A stretch of 64,000 nucleotides of DNA, taken from contig LSRX01001213.1 in the NCBI GenBank assembly GCA_001939145.1, positions 68,676-132,675 on the forward strand, read 5' to 3'. The notes under the pieces were generated by a model. That model was not told the DNA's origin. It saw only the letters and a program-made list of their open reading frames with translations, and made no database searches. This DNA comes from Symbiodinium microadriaticum. Its lineage: Eukaryota; Sar; Dinophyceae; Suessiales; Symbiodiniaceae. Numbering within the stretch: position 1 is the first letter of the stretch; each line of letters begins with the position of its first letter. The position numbers and the translations under genes are program-made. Below, one piece after another: positions 1-11,710 of this stretch.

Positions 1-110
1 CACATATACACATATACACATATACACATATACACATATACACGTATGCACATATACACATATACACATATACACATATACACGTATACATATACATATA
101 TATATATATA
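1..110. repeat. AT-rich short tandem repeat
   Basis: Near-perfect reiteration of a 10-12 bp acatatacac-type unit that runs into a plain TA dinucleotide tract at about 96-110. It looks like a simple satellite edge with no coding content. Confidence 0.9.
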
Positions 111-318
111 ATAGCTATTATCGGGTCTGACATACGATATGTGATATCTGAGGGTTCATGCATGATATATGATATCTGGAAACGATATGAACAACTCGAA
201 GGTAATTTCGAAAGTTCTGTTTTATTGTACACCGTATACAACATGCAATATGCCGGGTAACAAGTTTAGCACACAACAAACGGTATAGGTTTTAGTACAT
301 ACTACATACTATAAACTA

Positions 319-446
319 TATACTGTATACTATATACTATACACTGCATACTATATACTGTATACCACATACTCTATACTGTATACTATATACTATACAC
401 TGCATACTATATACTGTATACCACATACTCTATACTGTATACTATA
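319..446. repeat. 56-bp tandem repeat, about 2.3 copies
   Basis: Two consecutive copies of a 56-bp TA/TAC-rich unit (319-374 and 375-430) are followed by a 16-bp partial third copy. The unit is itself built from tatactgtat-like sub-repeats. No gene overlaps it. Confidence 0.85.
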
Positions 447-2805
447 TGTCGCATACTAGAATAAGTGTGTATATATATATATACAACATAATTTATGCAA
501 TATTCAGTACCAAACACCAAATGTATAATAGGTTAAACAACATTGTATATTCAACATGTAACATGCCATATGTAATATGCCATGTAGCATATAATGAGTG
601 AAAAACAAACTCCTGAACATGTAGAATATGACAAAGAAAATACAAAAACGCAACATGTAATGTGTGTCCTTTAATATAATTACTCTATATATATATATAT
701 ATCACTTAAACTGCGGCGGGGGTTTGCAAATCACTCATGTTCCCTTAATCGCTCACCTCACAGAGCTACTTGATGTAGTGTGGTTGCCCAAGACTTGCGG
801 TAGTAGTTGATGACTTCACTCTCACGCTTAACACGTTTTTCCTCGATGAGGACGATGCTCAGCCGTGGTCTGTGCAGCAGGATGGCTCGAATGACTGGAT
901 CGGATGCGTACAACCTGAGTCGTAAGCCTTTGGTTTACGGCAGTTTCTTGAGCCGCAGGTGCGATTGAGGCGGGGCACTTCAAAGGATTGTACTTTCTGC
1001 AGGCAGGAATGTAAAAGGTTGACGGTATACCAGTCTGCGATGCAGGCCTGGGTGCCTCTGCTCACAGCCCTCATCGTGACACCCCACGAATTGATCGAGG
1101 CGTCGAGGTCCGTTCGCACCCCCCATGAGTGATGCTTCCGGCATTGCTGGCATAGGAAGATAGTCGGGATTGAACGGATCTTATCCGCCGCAACTTTGCG
1201 AAATATTGTAACGAGCCGTTTGTTCCCAATTGGACATGTTGTGACACTTCACTACGTCAGCAACGCGATCCCCCGAAAATATGTACCAAGATCAGAAAGT
1301 CACCACAGAAAACGGCAGTGTGACGAAGATCACGCGATGATGCCGGTTTCCAAACATTGGATGAGAGCAATGGGCTATAGGCATTTGAAAGAGGAGGATG
1401 ATCATCGCGTTTGATCTCTGTGCCACCGAGAGTAGCGAGCAAGTTCACGTTCACGATCCTCCTGTGTATGCCCTTTGCCCTGGCCTTTGCCTTTGTCGAT
1501 CCATCTGTTGGCATTGCCTCCGCTTGGCGGTGGCCTTTTTGGCTCCGCTGGTCTTGTAATGGTCGCTCTTTCAAGGCTCTTCCTCTGCTGTCAGTGGTTT
1601 ATCACGAACGCCGACTTGGTTGGGGTCCAAATAATCCGCAGGTCCGATGTGATCAAGAGCTTGGGGATGCCGACTAGGACGTGGTTCTGCACGTGACTTC
1701 GTCAACTTCTCAGTAAACCTGGCTGGGATCCGAATGTCATAGTTGAAGAGCATTGCGATGGTAGTCGTCGATGTGACGGTTTTGCCATCAATCATCATCA
1801 CTCCCACCTGGTCGATGTACAGAAATTCAAGCTCGCCTTGAGGTGGTGGTCTCAGCATTGCGAACATTCACTTGCCCGTGACCCTGGCAATGAGTAGTTG
1901 CAGCACTGAAAGACAACTCGAGGAGTTTGTCCTCTGCGACGATAAGTAGCCGGGTCGAAAGCCTCCTTGGCCATTCCCATCTGCTGGGCACCTCGCCATG
2001 TCACGAGCACTTGTCATTTGTTGGACAGTCCTCATCACCTCATCATGGCTGCCAATCCCGATACTGTCGTAATTTTCTCCGCAAACCACGTATCTTTCAC
2101 AACGTGTCGCCACGATGTTGAGGCAGCCGTGCGCGGCGTCGTAGCGGATAATGACAGTATCACCAGCGACGGTTTCACCACGACGTCTAGGTCGAGCTTT
2201 GGCCGTTTGGCCTTTGGTCTTCTCGTTGAAGAAGCTGTACTGTTGACGTCATCCACATCCGTGGATCCAGATGATGGTTGTTGCTGCTGTCGATCTCGGA
2301 GCTGAGAAGGGCCAGAGGTTGATTAGGGAACGCTGATGGCCTCCTGCATGATTTATAAAAGACAATCACACCTTGCTGCTTTGAAGGAGATTGGCTGTCG
2401 CAATAATGAAAAAAGTGTTGGTCACTTCCGCAAAGGACAGAAAGTGCGCACCAGTGCGTTCAGAAGTGCATCCATTGCTTTCGCCCTCATAGAGTTGTGG
2501 AAAACTTGATCAGGATAAGATGGCACACCAGCTTCCTCCTCCGGTTGCTCACCATGACCAATGGGGGGATCTTCCGGTACGACGGGCACAGTCACCACAC
2601 CACCTGATTTTCATCGTCTTCTTCCACCCTTTCTGAAGCAGGTCGTAGAGTCCGGGGTGTTGGGATAGCCTAGAATCGTGTAGGAACAGGTTGGCTCGCT
2701 GATGTAACTTTCAACTTCAGCGCTCCTCCTTGGCGGCGATCGCTTCCTTGGAGTAGGGGCAGTGATCAGCTCGATAGACTCTGAGGCGGCCTACCTGTTA
2801 AAGGA
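447..2805. other. No recognisable gene
   Basis: AT-rich sequence continues to about 710, then composition becomes mixed. Only short, unconvincing frames are present on both strands. Some minus-strand frames (about 1571-2113) could be remnants of the Copia element whose fragments lie just downstream, but I see no diagnostic motif. Confidence 0.4.
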
Positions 2806-3391
2806 TCACTCTAAACATTGTATGCAGGCATTGATGTCCTTGTAGCTGCCCCAGTTCTGGAACTTTTCCGGATGTCTTATCGCCGAAGTGAGCATTCCCA
2901 AACCACGTTCGAACACATCCCCCAACAGTTCTTCCGTTGGGATCGTTATGTCGTTGAACAGGTCTCTTCGATCATCGGCAGTAAAAATTCTCTTCACGCA
3001 CCCATCGTAGGCAGAATACACATCATCGTAGTATCCTATGAGGCACAGCTTGCGCCCTACCCCACGACAATTGCATGGCTTTGCCCCAACGCGCATATGA
3101 CACGGCTAGGTCTGGCGAAATCCTCAAACCACCGTAAGCGGACACGGTCTTGCCATAGTCCCCGTGCGCAATCGGAGCACACTTCTTCAAGTATTCCACT
3201 CGATTGTCTTGTGGTCTGATGAATTGAAGTTTGGATTCGTAAATGAAACCAGCAGACGCCAAAGCATACTGTTCGACCTGCTTCAGCTTCCCGTAGTCTT
3301 GAATGTACGACATGAAACTTTGCAGAGCGTTCTTGTAGGTTGTAGGCGCAACCAATGCAACTGGATGGGAATTCGGCACCATCGTCGGCAA
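2806..3391 (-). pseudogene. Copia-type integrase C-terminal fragment
   Basis: Two overlapping minus-strand frames (3391-3023, then 3096-2806) read as one broken coding stretch. The downstream part contains GRKLCLIGYYDD followed by a stretch ending RIFTADDRRDLFNDI. This matches the layout of the Ty1/Copia integrase C-terminal GKK/GRK module (GRK..LLGY...Y.L.D....V..SRDV.F.E). The frame changes around 3,050, so it is not a working gene. Catalytic integrase residues were not located. The Copia-like RNase H and linker fragments at 6.1-7.0 kb lie on the same strand but are too distant and disordered to join confidently. Family assignment rests on one motif; moderate confidence. Confidence 0.45.
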
Positions 3392-6075
3392 AAGGAAGTC
3401 TTGTCGTCTGACACATGCATTTCGAGAATTGAGTACTCGTCGATCTTGAGCCAGTAGTGATTCTGATCATGGTAGATCTAGGGGAGGGTCATGGCGATAT
3501 CGAAGTTTTGCCACTCAACAGCAGAACGCTCAGCAATGCTGTCGCGTCTTCCAGCGTTTTCGATCTCTTGAATCCTTTCCGTAGAACCAGGACTTGACAT
3601 CGCCGTTGGAGGAAAAAGCAACTTGTCTGTTTTCTTCCCAAATCTCTGTGAATTCAGCCAAATTCATTGTCTGCACATTGATCATGTCGTTCCATTTTGC
3701 AATCAACGGCGCGATAGTGTCGTAGACGTGGATCACCATTCCCAACTGCTTCCGTAGAAAGATGATGTGTTCCGCCGTCCTCATCTTTCAAAGAACACGC
3801 TACTTTGCACCAGCAGGAAGATCGTTGTACGACAACGCAACCTGCCAATCCATTGTACTCCTGCCCCGTCGAGCTTCACTGTTTGACTGAAGATGAACCG
3901 AAGGTCGTTGCATCTTGTCGCAGTAATCCTGATTTATCTTATACCATTCAGACGTCCTGGTAGAGTTGAAGTCTTCATAGGGAAAGTCCATAGTGTTCAC
4001 CACAAGAAGTTTTTTGCCTGAATTGCATCCCTTATAGGGGCGCTGGTGAAGAATCGGACACCATTCTTTTCAGAACCAAACTCTATGACTGCCAATGCTA
4101 CGCTGCTTCTGACCACGTTTACATCCACGAAGTATTCCAGAATGCATGGGAACCGTTGAATCTTGTCGGCAGCCACATGTTTGCAAGTGCTAGCCGCTCT
4201 GATGCACATGTTCAATATCTCACCATATGCTCGGCATTAGATATCTTCGGGAGCAGCAAGAACGCATGTTTTGAGCAGTTCGCGAATTCTCAGAGAATTG
4301 TGTCTACCAGGCGCCAGCGCTGCACTGCCGAAAGCCAACAGCAAAAGAAGAGCCTGACACAACGCCCCAGATCTGTTCAGTTCGTTGTCCACAACGCGGC
4401 CCGGCATGATCTTTGGAGGAAGAGGAGCCCTTCGATGCGGATCGTTCACACAAAGATTCGGAGGAATTCCTCGGACCGCAACACAGCCTGCACGTAAGAT
4501 GTAGTAGTTAGCAGTGGCCCTCCACAAGTCATTCCGTCCTGGATCTCCATTGGGAGCAGCAGCGAGAGCATACGAAATGCAACACGCCGCCGCGCGTCTG
4601 CTGGATCGGTCCTTCTCGAAGCCTCGAAGCTGGATGGCACATGCGACCCAAAGGAGAGTAACAACCTATCCCACTGCCGAGGCTTCGTGGGACAGTGTCT
4701 TCCAAATAAAGGGCACTTCCCCAGGTTCTAGCAGTTTCCGGTTCCTCTCCTTGCGTGGGGGTCGAGGCCGGGGCTAGCGCCGTCGGGTTCGAAACCTCTA
4801 TCGGTGGCATTAGCGACATCCAGGTCGGTAGCCGTGGGCTCTCCTGTAGAGCTTAGCTTCCTCCCTCGCTTCTTGAAGCCAGCAGTATAGCAGTGGACAT
4901 TCAGCTCTCCCAGCACAAAGCAGGGCTAATTAGCCCTGTTCCCTTTCCTGCCCCCAATTTCAAATTTCCCCCACTAGCAGTGGGGCACTGTCAGCACAAT
5001 GGCCACGGATATAGCGATTGCGCATGATCCACCACGCGCTGCCCCAAGGTAGCTCGAGTCCCTCGAGTCTAGCGGAAACATCTGCGATGTGTTCCTAGCA
5101 AACACCTTCGATGTTTAACTAGCCAAAACACCTTCGATGTTTAGCATACACTGTCGTACCTCAGCACGAGTGCCTTCCATCCGCTTCGTGGACAACTACG
5201 GCCGGAGGCTCTGGTTGAGGCCTTTCTCCCATCCCCTGCGCCACCTCTTGGTCGTAGCCGTAGCTTCACACGTGCCCTGCCGCCAGAGTGGCGGGTTGTG
5301 GTTGCCTCGCTGGCACACGCCATCCATGGGGGTACCAGGGCTTCACTTTACCTCTTCGATTCAATGGATGCCCATATCCTCAACGACTTCAGTACATGGG
5401 AGCAACCAAATGGACGAAAGTGACCGAAATCCAAGAAAACAAGACTAGCTAGGTAATCGAGTTTTTCGACAGTGACAAGAACATGGTTTACTCCTACAAG
5501 GACAAGGACAGTGAATTCGATTGAAGGTCATGATCATTCATGCTGCAAGGGAGGCCTGATCGGAGTTGACGGTGACAGCTGGCGGAGCGAATTCGCTCTG
5601 GGAATCGATTGTGCCAAGGAATTCTCGGCAGGACCTGAGTATGACCCCAATTCGCAGGGGAATGTGCTGTCCTGTGCACTGGCAGGCAGGTTGACGATGC
5701 CATGTGTTCGTACTTGGCTGCTGCGCTTTGAACTCCGCAGAATTCTGCTCACTCGGTGGTTTTCGTTGGTGCGCAGGTTACTTGGGAAGGCTTCATGGCT
5801 GGATCGCCGCAAAATGGTCAGAGGTGAATTTCTCGAATGACTACCCCTGGGCTAGGGGGAGGTCGTCCAAAGAATTGCCCTTCACTGCAGCGAAGTCCGG
5901 GACTCAGGTGATATTCGAAGTATCGCCGGAGGGTCAGGTGAGGACCAAGCAGTACAAGTTGCTTTCCGACGGTGCAATCCTTCCTTGCTGGATCAGCACA
6001 TGCGGCAATATGGGAGTTTCCGTGTAAGGGAAGTAAGGCACCTCGCCCTTAAACCAGTAAAGCTGCTGGCCCTTC
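3392..6075. other. Probable decayed retroelement DNA, no intact gene
   Basis: Many short minus-strand frames (for example 3530-3784, 3800-4003, 3997-4215) have coding-like composition but no motif I can name. The direct repeat aaacaccttcgatgttta occurs twice close together near 5,099-5,141. No RNA gene or regulatory site is evident. Confidence 0.35.
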
Positions 6076-6558
6076 TCATCCGTACTTTGAGATCCCGAGC
6101 TGCTGCCACAATGTGATAGCAGGCAACCCCAAGCGAATCATAGCAAAGTCAGCCGCAACAATCTCGGCCTCAGGTGTAGAGTGACTGAGGCACCCTTGCG
6201 TTTTGCTCAACCCAGCTAGAGGAAAACGAGTATGTGGACCTTGAATGTGCAAAAGAGCGCCGTGGGTCGACCTCAAGCTCTCGCCGCATCCAGCATAGTC
6301 CGCTTCGACAAAAAGCCCGATGGACGCGGTCTCCAAGCATTCCCCCGCCCATCCAATCATCATGCGATCATGTGATGTTTGGACTGATGCACATAGGCCA
6401 GAAGGCCGGGAGGTGATGCAAGAGCGCGTCCTCCTTCTTAGTCCATTTGGTGATCTTGCGAGCCGAATTGTTGATGCTACGCAATCCAACAGATCGAAAC
6501 GACATCTTCGAGCAGCGTACAACAACTTCATGAGTACGCTGGCCGCCTGGGGTGCCAA
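6076..6558 (-). pseudogene. Copia-type RNase H fragment
   Basis: This 160-residue frame contains the Ty1/Copia RNase H signature in order: VEADYAGCGESLRSTHG (like DADWAG...RKSTSG), then GLSKTQGCLSHSTPEAEIVAAD (like SKKQ..VALSTAEAEYVA), then a helix ending LPAITLWQQL. The first catalytic Asp is read as the D of ADYAG and the catalytic Glu as the E of PEAEIVA. The N-terminal third does not match and probably comes from a frameshift. The RT that should precede RNase H is missing, because the preceding fragment (6589-6975) is pre-RT linker; this points to an internal deletion. The role would have been degradation of the RNA strand during reverse transcription. It is dead as it stands. Confidence 0.7.
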
Positions 6559-6588
6559 GGCGCCGCTTCCTCTTCCTCTCGATGACTG

Positions 6589-6975
6589 TTACCAGTATCC
6601 TTGACCTGACCACCGAGTAGTACTCCTCGCATTTTGAAACTTCCGTGCTGGATCATTTTCTTTCAGCTGATAGTTCTTCTCGTAGATGAGTCCATGTACA
6701 CGAGCCATGTAAATTCTTTCGCCTTTCTTCTTTGCCTCAGATACCACATCGTCGTATTCACACGTCTGAGAAAAGTCAAAGACCTCTTTGTCCCACAATC
6801 CCGTCCATTCCTTCAGGAAGGCTTCCATAGCTTGGGGATTAGCGTTAAAGCAGGATTTGAGTTGAAGGTACATGGCATAGCGGGAACCCAATCCTCGTCG
6901 AATACCACGTGAGCAGGTACTGCTAGCACAACATCGCTCAGAAACTCTTCTTGAACGTACTGATCTGTGTTGCAA
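6589..6975 (-). pseudogene. Copia polyprotein linker fragment upstream of RT
   Basis: The frame contains GLWDKEVFDFSQTCEYDDV, followed after a few residues by ARVHGLIYEKNYQL and a charged DPARKFQNAR tail. In dinoflagellate Copia polyproteins a segment of this form (W..A.D..V..W.DV...A...G...H.....ICVEK...L...D..RKFKGR) sits just before the reverse transcriptase palm. Here it is followed directly by RNase H at 6558, so the RT core is lost. The first 40 residues do not match and are likely out of frame. The call rests on recalled family layout, not a search. Confidence 0.5.
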
Positions 6976-7549
6976 CTTGGGCCTTTTCCCTTTTGTCCTT
7001 CTCTAAGCTGCCTCTCCAGCTTTGGCTCCCAATGCATCCCATTCCTCAGGAGAATATAGGCACGTCGGACGCCGAGCAGGAGCAACTCGCCTGCCGTCAC
7101 TTCCAACGACCTTTGGTACTGTCCTCACGGGCAATCTTCAACTCCTTCAGGCGACTGATTGCGGCACTGGGCTCCTCGTCGTCACCCTTGGGTATGAGCC
7201 TTCCGGATGGACCGACTTCGTCATGCGAGCGACGGCCTGCTAACGTTCTCTTGTGCTTGCACTGCTCTATCACTGAACTCTCTCAGCCTTCCTTTTGACG
7301 TGTTGCTTCTGAACGGGCTCGGGGCTGGCCCGGGGAGGCCTAGACCCAAGCCGGGCCGTAGGCAAATTCACCCCCTCTTTAGGGAAATCAAAGAAGGCGC
7401 AAGCGTAGGAGATCCCCCACCGCGGGCGGTGGTTCTGTCCTTAGTTGGCATGGCAAGGAGGGAGTAGGCTGCTTAACGCCGGGCTATGCAAGTAGGAGCA
7501 TGCTCTTTTCTAACGCGGCACCGCTGGGTCTTGGCGTTAAATCGGCTCG
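6976..7549. other. Intervening DNA, no gene seen
   Basis: Short frames on both strands. From about 7,313 the sequence turns GC-rich with small GC palindromes (for example around 7,330-7,360). This probably marks the 3' end of the minus-strand DIRS-like element that starts at higher coordinates. No motif was recognised. Confidence 0.35.
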
Positions 7550-8413
7550 ATGGATGACCAAGCTGGGTGGTCCATGAGGCCTCCGAGGCTGCAGAGGCTA
7601 GGAGCTGCAAGGGCACCCGGAAGCGGTCCTGGGTGCGATGTGCAAAGGCTTGCAGACTGAAGTCGTCTGCCCATTCGTTGTGGGCTCCTGCTACATGGGA
7701 GACTTGTAGCGTGACACCATTTGCCGAGCTCCAGGAGGCTATAAGGCCCAGAAACTCGGAGAGGGGCCAAGAGGTCGTAAACAGCTTGTTGACGCCACCT
7801 TCAGTAGGAGTTTTGTCACTCTGTCATACATTCATGCGAGAGTGGCCGTGATGGGCTTTGGCTGTCATGGCTAGGGCAAGTTGTGCCAAAGTCTCAAAAC
7901 AAGCTATGTACTTCTGGGCATCTTTGGTGAGGAATGGCCAGAAGACTCGAATTTCGTCCATAGTTTAGGACTCGGCAAACCAGGCTAGGTTATGCTTAGT
8001 GGAGTACCATCGCCCTATTCCTACTTGGGACCCTTCGGCCATTGCGTCCGCTCTTGCTAGGCTGCTGAGCATGGGCGGCAAGGAAAGAGGTGTAGTGGGG
8101 AATTCTGGGTGAGAGCCAACGGAGGCTCTCTTGACTGCTTTGGTCAAACAACTGGGCAAGATGGGTCTGATACCCGGATCCAGGTATGACCTGTAGGCTT
8201 GGATATAAGAGGCAGGTCTGTCTTGCAGTAGACTGGTTTGTTCCCCCATTCTATGACGCGGGAGTGCAGAGGAATGCTGAGGCCTGTGCATTCCTTGGTT
8301 AGGACTGCCCACGAGTCGAGGCAATGTAGGAAAGGTGGCCACATGCGGGGCGCAATTGAAAAGTTGGCTCCTGGAGAGCTGTTGAGTAGGCGGTATAAAA
8401 AGGAGCCAGATAG
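7550..8413 (-). pseudogene. RT connection plus RNase H, DIRS-like copy 1
   Basis: Reading down from 8413, the frame gives LYRLLNSSPGANFSIAP and then MWPPFLHCLDSW, followed by VIEWGNKPVYCKTDLPL, all typical of the RT connection region. RNase H follows: ADAMAEGSQVGIGRWYS (first catalytic Asp), a stretch with CFETLAQL (Glu), and near 7,660-7,705 QVSHVAGAHNEWADDFS, matching the last H..G..N..AD motif of cellular-type RNase H. A stop after WFAES and a frame change near 7,850 break it. The sequence joins in frame to the end of the inverted RT core at 9361, which supports a single ancestral pol gene. Confidence 0.65.
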
Positions 8414-9361
8414 GACCCAGATTCGGAGCTCGCCGTCTTCCTCGATGACGGGGTGCGCACGGGGGTGTTCTCAGACATACAGCCCACGGGACCCGGTCCA
8501 GCGGCCAAGCTCCAGCCCCTCTCCCAATCAGGCCTAGAGGTTTGCCAGGGGAACTGGAAACCCGCCGAAGAAGACCCGCAAACGGTGCTAGCCTTACTAG
8601 CCGACGAGGAAGCCTCCGGCTGGATCAAACAGGTGTCCGGGGGCATAAAAGCAGCTAAGCAGATGATCGCCGTAGGTAAACTCAGCCTAGTCAAGACCGA
8701 AGGTCGGGATCCCCGCCTAGTCCAAGATAGCACAATCTGCCAGGTAAACCCCCTATGTCGCACACCAGAGGCAGTCTCTATGCCTACGGTACAAGAGGTC
8801 CGCCGCTCCTTTCAGCCCCAGGACCCTAGAGGAGCCTATACAGCAGCAAGCATCGACTTCAAGGCAGCCCATAAAAGGGTCAAAGTCCATAGCTCCGAAC
8901 AAGGCCTACTCTTGTTTGCATTTAATGGTACCTTTTGGCGGTACGTCGTCTGCCATTTCGGAGCCAAATTTTCAGCCTATTGGTGGCAACGAGTAAGAGG
9001 CCTCATTGCTCGCCTATTACACGCCTTTTTGGCGGACCGCCCACACCGTGCCTGGCTGTACGTCGACGACCTACTCACAGCCCTCCTCCGGGAGTCAGCC
9101 CACGAATCCCTATTGATCATGATCCTTGTGCTGTCATGCCTAGGAGCCCCTATCAGTTGGAAGAAAGCCTCCATAGGAGATAGCTTAATTTGGTGTGGAT
9201 GGAAGTTCAACTTTGCCTATGAGACAGTGGAACTGTGCGCAGCCAAGAGGGACAAACTCCAACTTCAGATACAAGGCCTATTGTCCCGGCCTAAGGTTCC
9301 CAGGAAGGACCTTGAGGCATGCATCGGCTTACTTATGTGGGCCACTAACATAAGCCAGTGT
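8414..9361 (+). pseudogene. Reverse transcriptase core, inverted relative to its element
   Basis: Open from 8414 after a TAG, ending at TAG 9362-9364; exactly 316 codons. Motifs in order: an N-terminal AVFLDDGVRTGVF segment, GNWKPAEED, KLSLVKTEGRDPRLVQDS (palm entry), ASIDFKAAHKRVKV (first catalytic Asp), WRYVVCHFGAKFSAYWW, and WLYVDDLLTALL (the YVDD box), then a thumb ending LEACIGLLMWATNISQC. It would have copied element RNA into DNA. It sits on the plus strand between minus-strand Gag and minus-strand RNase H of the same family. There is no ATG near its start, consistent with being an internal piece of a polyprotein. RT identity is secure; loss of function is inferred from orientation. Confidence 0.85.
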
Positions 9362-9520
9362 TAGGTCTGTCAGGGCCTGTCCAGGGCTGATGTGGTCCAT
9401 TTTGTCCTTATCGAGGCTGAGAGATTGGCAGTCCCCGGCCCCGACCTGGGGCTGGTGATCGGCTTGCTGATCAACCGAGAGGGGTCTGGGCTGGGCGGGT
9501 TCCTGATTCTCAGTGCATAG

Positions 9521-11375
9521 TCAGGAGGACTTGGCTTCGTGGTTGATCGCGCAGTGCTCCTTGCCGCACCCTCTGACGGCGCACAAGTGGGCAAAGTTGC
9601 AGTTGGGCATAGTGCAGAGCTTCCTCTAATAGCGCTTGCAAAGGACCTTCCCATGCGCCTTGTATACCCAGGTGGACCTTGTTGGCAGTGCCTTTGCCGC
9701 CTTTATTGCCCTTCCCTTTGCCTTTCAGGGTTTTAGGCGGCGTGAAAGGCGTGGCACGGGGGCGCTTGGGAGGAGGCGGGGTGGGCGTGTGAGGCCTTTC
9801 CCGACCTTTGTTGGGGCTCAGCGCAAGGGAATTCTTGGGCCGAGGCTGTAGCAGATTGGAGAGGTCGCTTCGGATTGAAGTAACTTCGTACAAGGCTTCA
9901 TCGAGGCTCCAACCTGAGGCAACGAGGCTACCTATAGTTCCCCAAATCTATCGGCTGCCAGAAGCTCTTGTGTCGTGGGGCCCCTTAGGCTAGGGTCTGT
10001 GAGGTCCGGCAGGGCTAGGTCTGGGACCCTCTTATCGAAGGCCTCGAGGTCATTAAGGATGGGCGGCTCCGCACAGAGCCCAGGCGTTCCTATATACTGT
10101 CTGAATTCTGGATAGCCAACTTGCGGCTAGTCGGAGGTGGGCTACAGGCATGTCTGGAGTATCGTCGTATAGTGCAGAGGCCAAAAGTTGGGCTTCGGTA
10201 CGCATGGGCTTGGAGGATTTAGCCTCCATTATCTCGGTATATTGTTTGGCACTGAGGGGAATTGGCAGGGGATCCAACGAATCTTCTCCCCCAACTTTAG
10301 GCTGTGGTGGACTAGGCTGAGGAGGCGAATGGGCATGGTATCGTCATCCAGCAATTCTCCAGGGTAGTTGGTCTTGAAGTCATTAACTAACTCCTGCGCT
10401 CCTCCTGGCTAAGTTTAGGCGGAAGGTTTTCTACCCAGGAGGCTGGAGAGGCTTGAGGCAGCAGGGCTGACTGCACCGAAGGCGAAGGTTGGTGGGCGAC
10501 GTGCAGAGCTCGGGGGATCTTGCTGCTTGAAAGTTGAAGGCTCACAGACAGTCTTGCAGCTGGTGCTTGGATTGTACAGAGTCTCGCATTGACTCTTCGT
10601 GTGGACCCCATGCAGTGGGTCGACCGATCCCGTCTCGCTCAGAGAGGTTGCCCAAGACTGAGTCTAGGCCAGGCAATTTCGGGAAGGCATAGGCAAAATC
10701 ATCCACCGACTCCAGCCCTTTGGGGGCTAGGACGTTGGAAAGTACGTCGTGTACTCTATATTCCTGAAGGAATTTGGAGAGCTCCGAACTGGAATCCGAG
10801 CACGTCATGGCGACCGAACTCTGGGAACCTACAAAATCTTAAAATTGCTACCCAAAGCTGAAATGGCTGCGGCAGGCAAGACAGGTAGGGCGAGGCTCCC
10901 GATCGGCTGGCAACACGCTGCCTTTTTGGTCGTCACGGTAAGGCGTCCAGAAGGCGGGAGCAGCCCTTGCGTCTGCAAAGAGAGGCCGGGGCAGCTTCGG
11001 CGGGAGTGAAGGAGCGGAGGTCTTGGACGCTCCGCAGGCTGCTTTGCTCTCGCCGGCTTTGCAGGCGTGTATTGCCCCCCATAAGCCATTCTGAAACAGG
11101 CTGAAAGAAACTTGCTGGGCTGATACAGGAGTGGGCGCCTCGTCCGATTCGGAGGAACTATCTCGGCTAGCTGCAAATCGTTCCACGAGTAAGGCCTCCA
11201 AGTCGTCTGGTCTTTCCTCCGTAGGCGCTGAGGCCTCCTGGGTCATATCGGGCGGTATAGGCAACGGCTCGAGCTCGAGCTGGGCTTCCCGAGCATACAC
11301 AAATCTAGAGACCTCAGCACCGAATTCTGACAGCTTGAATGACTGGGCTGGTTGGGACCTGTCGACGTGAAAGGG
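9521..11375 (-). pseudogene. Gag-like protein with Cys/His finger, DIRS-like copy 1
   Basis: The coding sense is recovered by moving between frames. It starts near 11,375-11,300 with SFKLSEFGAEVSRFVYAREAQLELE, continues through an acidic Ser-rich part, then KFLQEYRVHDVLSNVLAPKGLESVDDFAYA (10,790-10,700) and LSAKQYTEIMEAKSSKPM (10,260-10,200). It ends with a basic GKGKGNKGGKGT tract and the finger LCTMPNCNFAHLCAVRGCGKEH just before the stop TGA at 9523-9521. The Cys/His spacing resembles the CCCH-plus-knuckle tail of the intact Gag at 53968-55485. The base after the stop starts CTA, and the frame then stays open to 9362. At least three frameshifts are needed. Role: nucleocapsid-like RNA binding, inferred. 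Confidence 0.5.
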
Positions 11376-11710
11376 GGGCTCTAATGAACGCTAATGTAGG
11401 CGGTTGGCCTCCCCTGGCGATAGGGGCCGGGCAGGGTGCCAGCCCGCGGCGCAGGCGGCACAGATTTAGCGTTGCAGGTGCAGCGCTAAAATGGTATCAT
11501 CCCGACTAAAAAGTTGTACGCTTGGGCTCTTATGGTGTCCCTGGTGCTGTCGGGCCTCTTCGGCCGCTCGCACCTGGGCTCCGGCGGCCAGTAGGCAGAC
11601 GTTTAGGCTGTGGAGGGTGAAGCGCCGAGACTTTTTCAGTCACCCGGATTGGGCGAGTTGAGTCCTGCCAGGGCAACGACATGAAGTGTCTCATAGCACC
11701 AAGGGCTTGG

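Larger units (their letters stand above)
7550..11375 (-). mobile_element. Decayed DIRS-like/YR-type retroelement (copy 1) with inverted RT block
   Basis: On the minus strand the order is Gag (about 11375 to 9521), then RT connection and RNase H (8413 to 7550). The RT core expected between them (8414-9361) is present but points the opposite way. Undoing that inversion gives a continuous minus-strand frame across both junctions. No tyrosine recombinase is seen below 7550, so assignment to the DIRS-like group rests on RT/RNase H style and on similarity of the neighbourhood to the element at 53.8-62.4 kb. Several frameshifts and stops (for example a stop in RNase H near 7,970) mark it as inactive. 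Confidence 0.6.
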
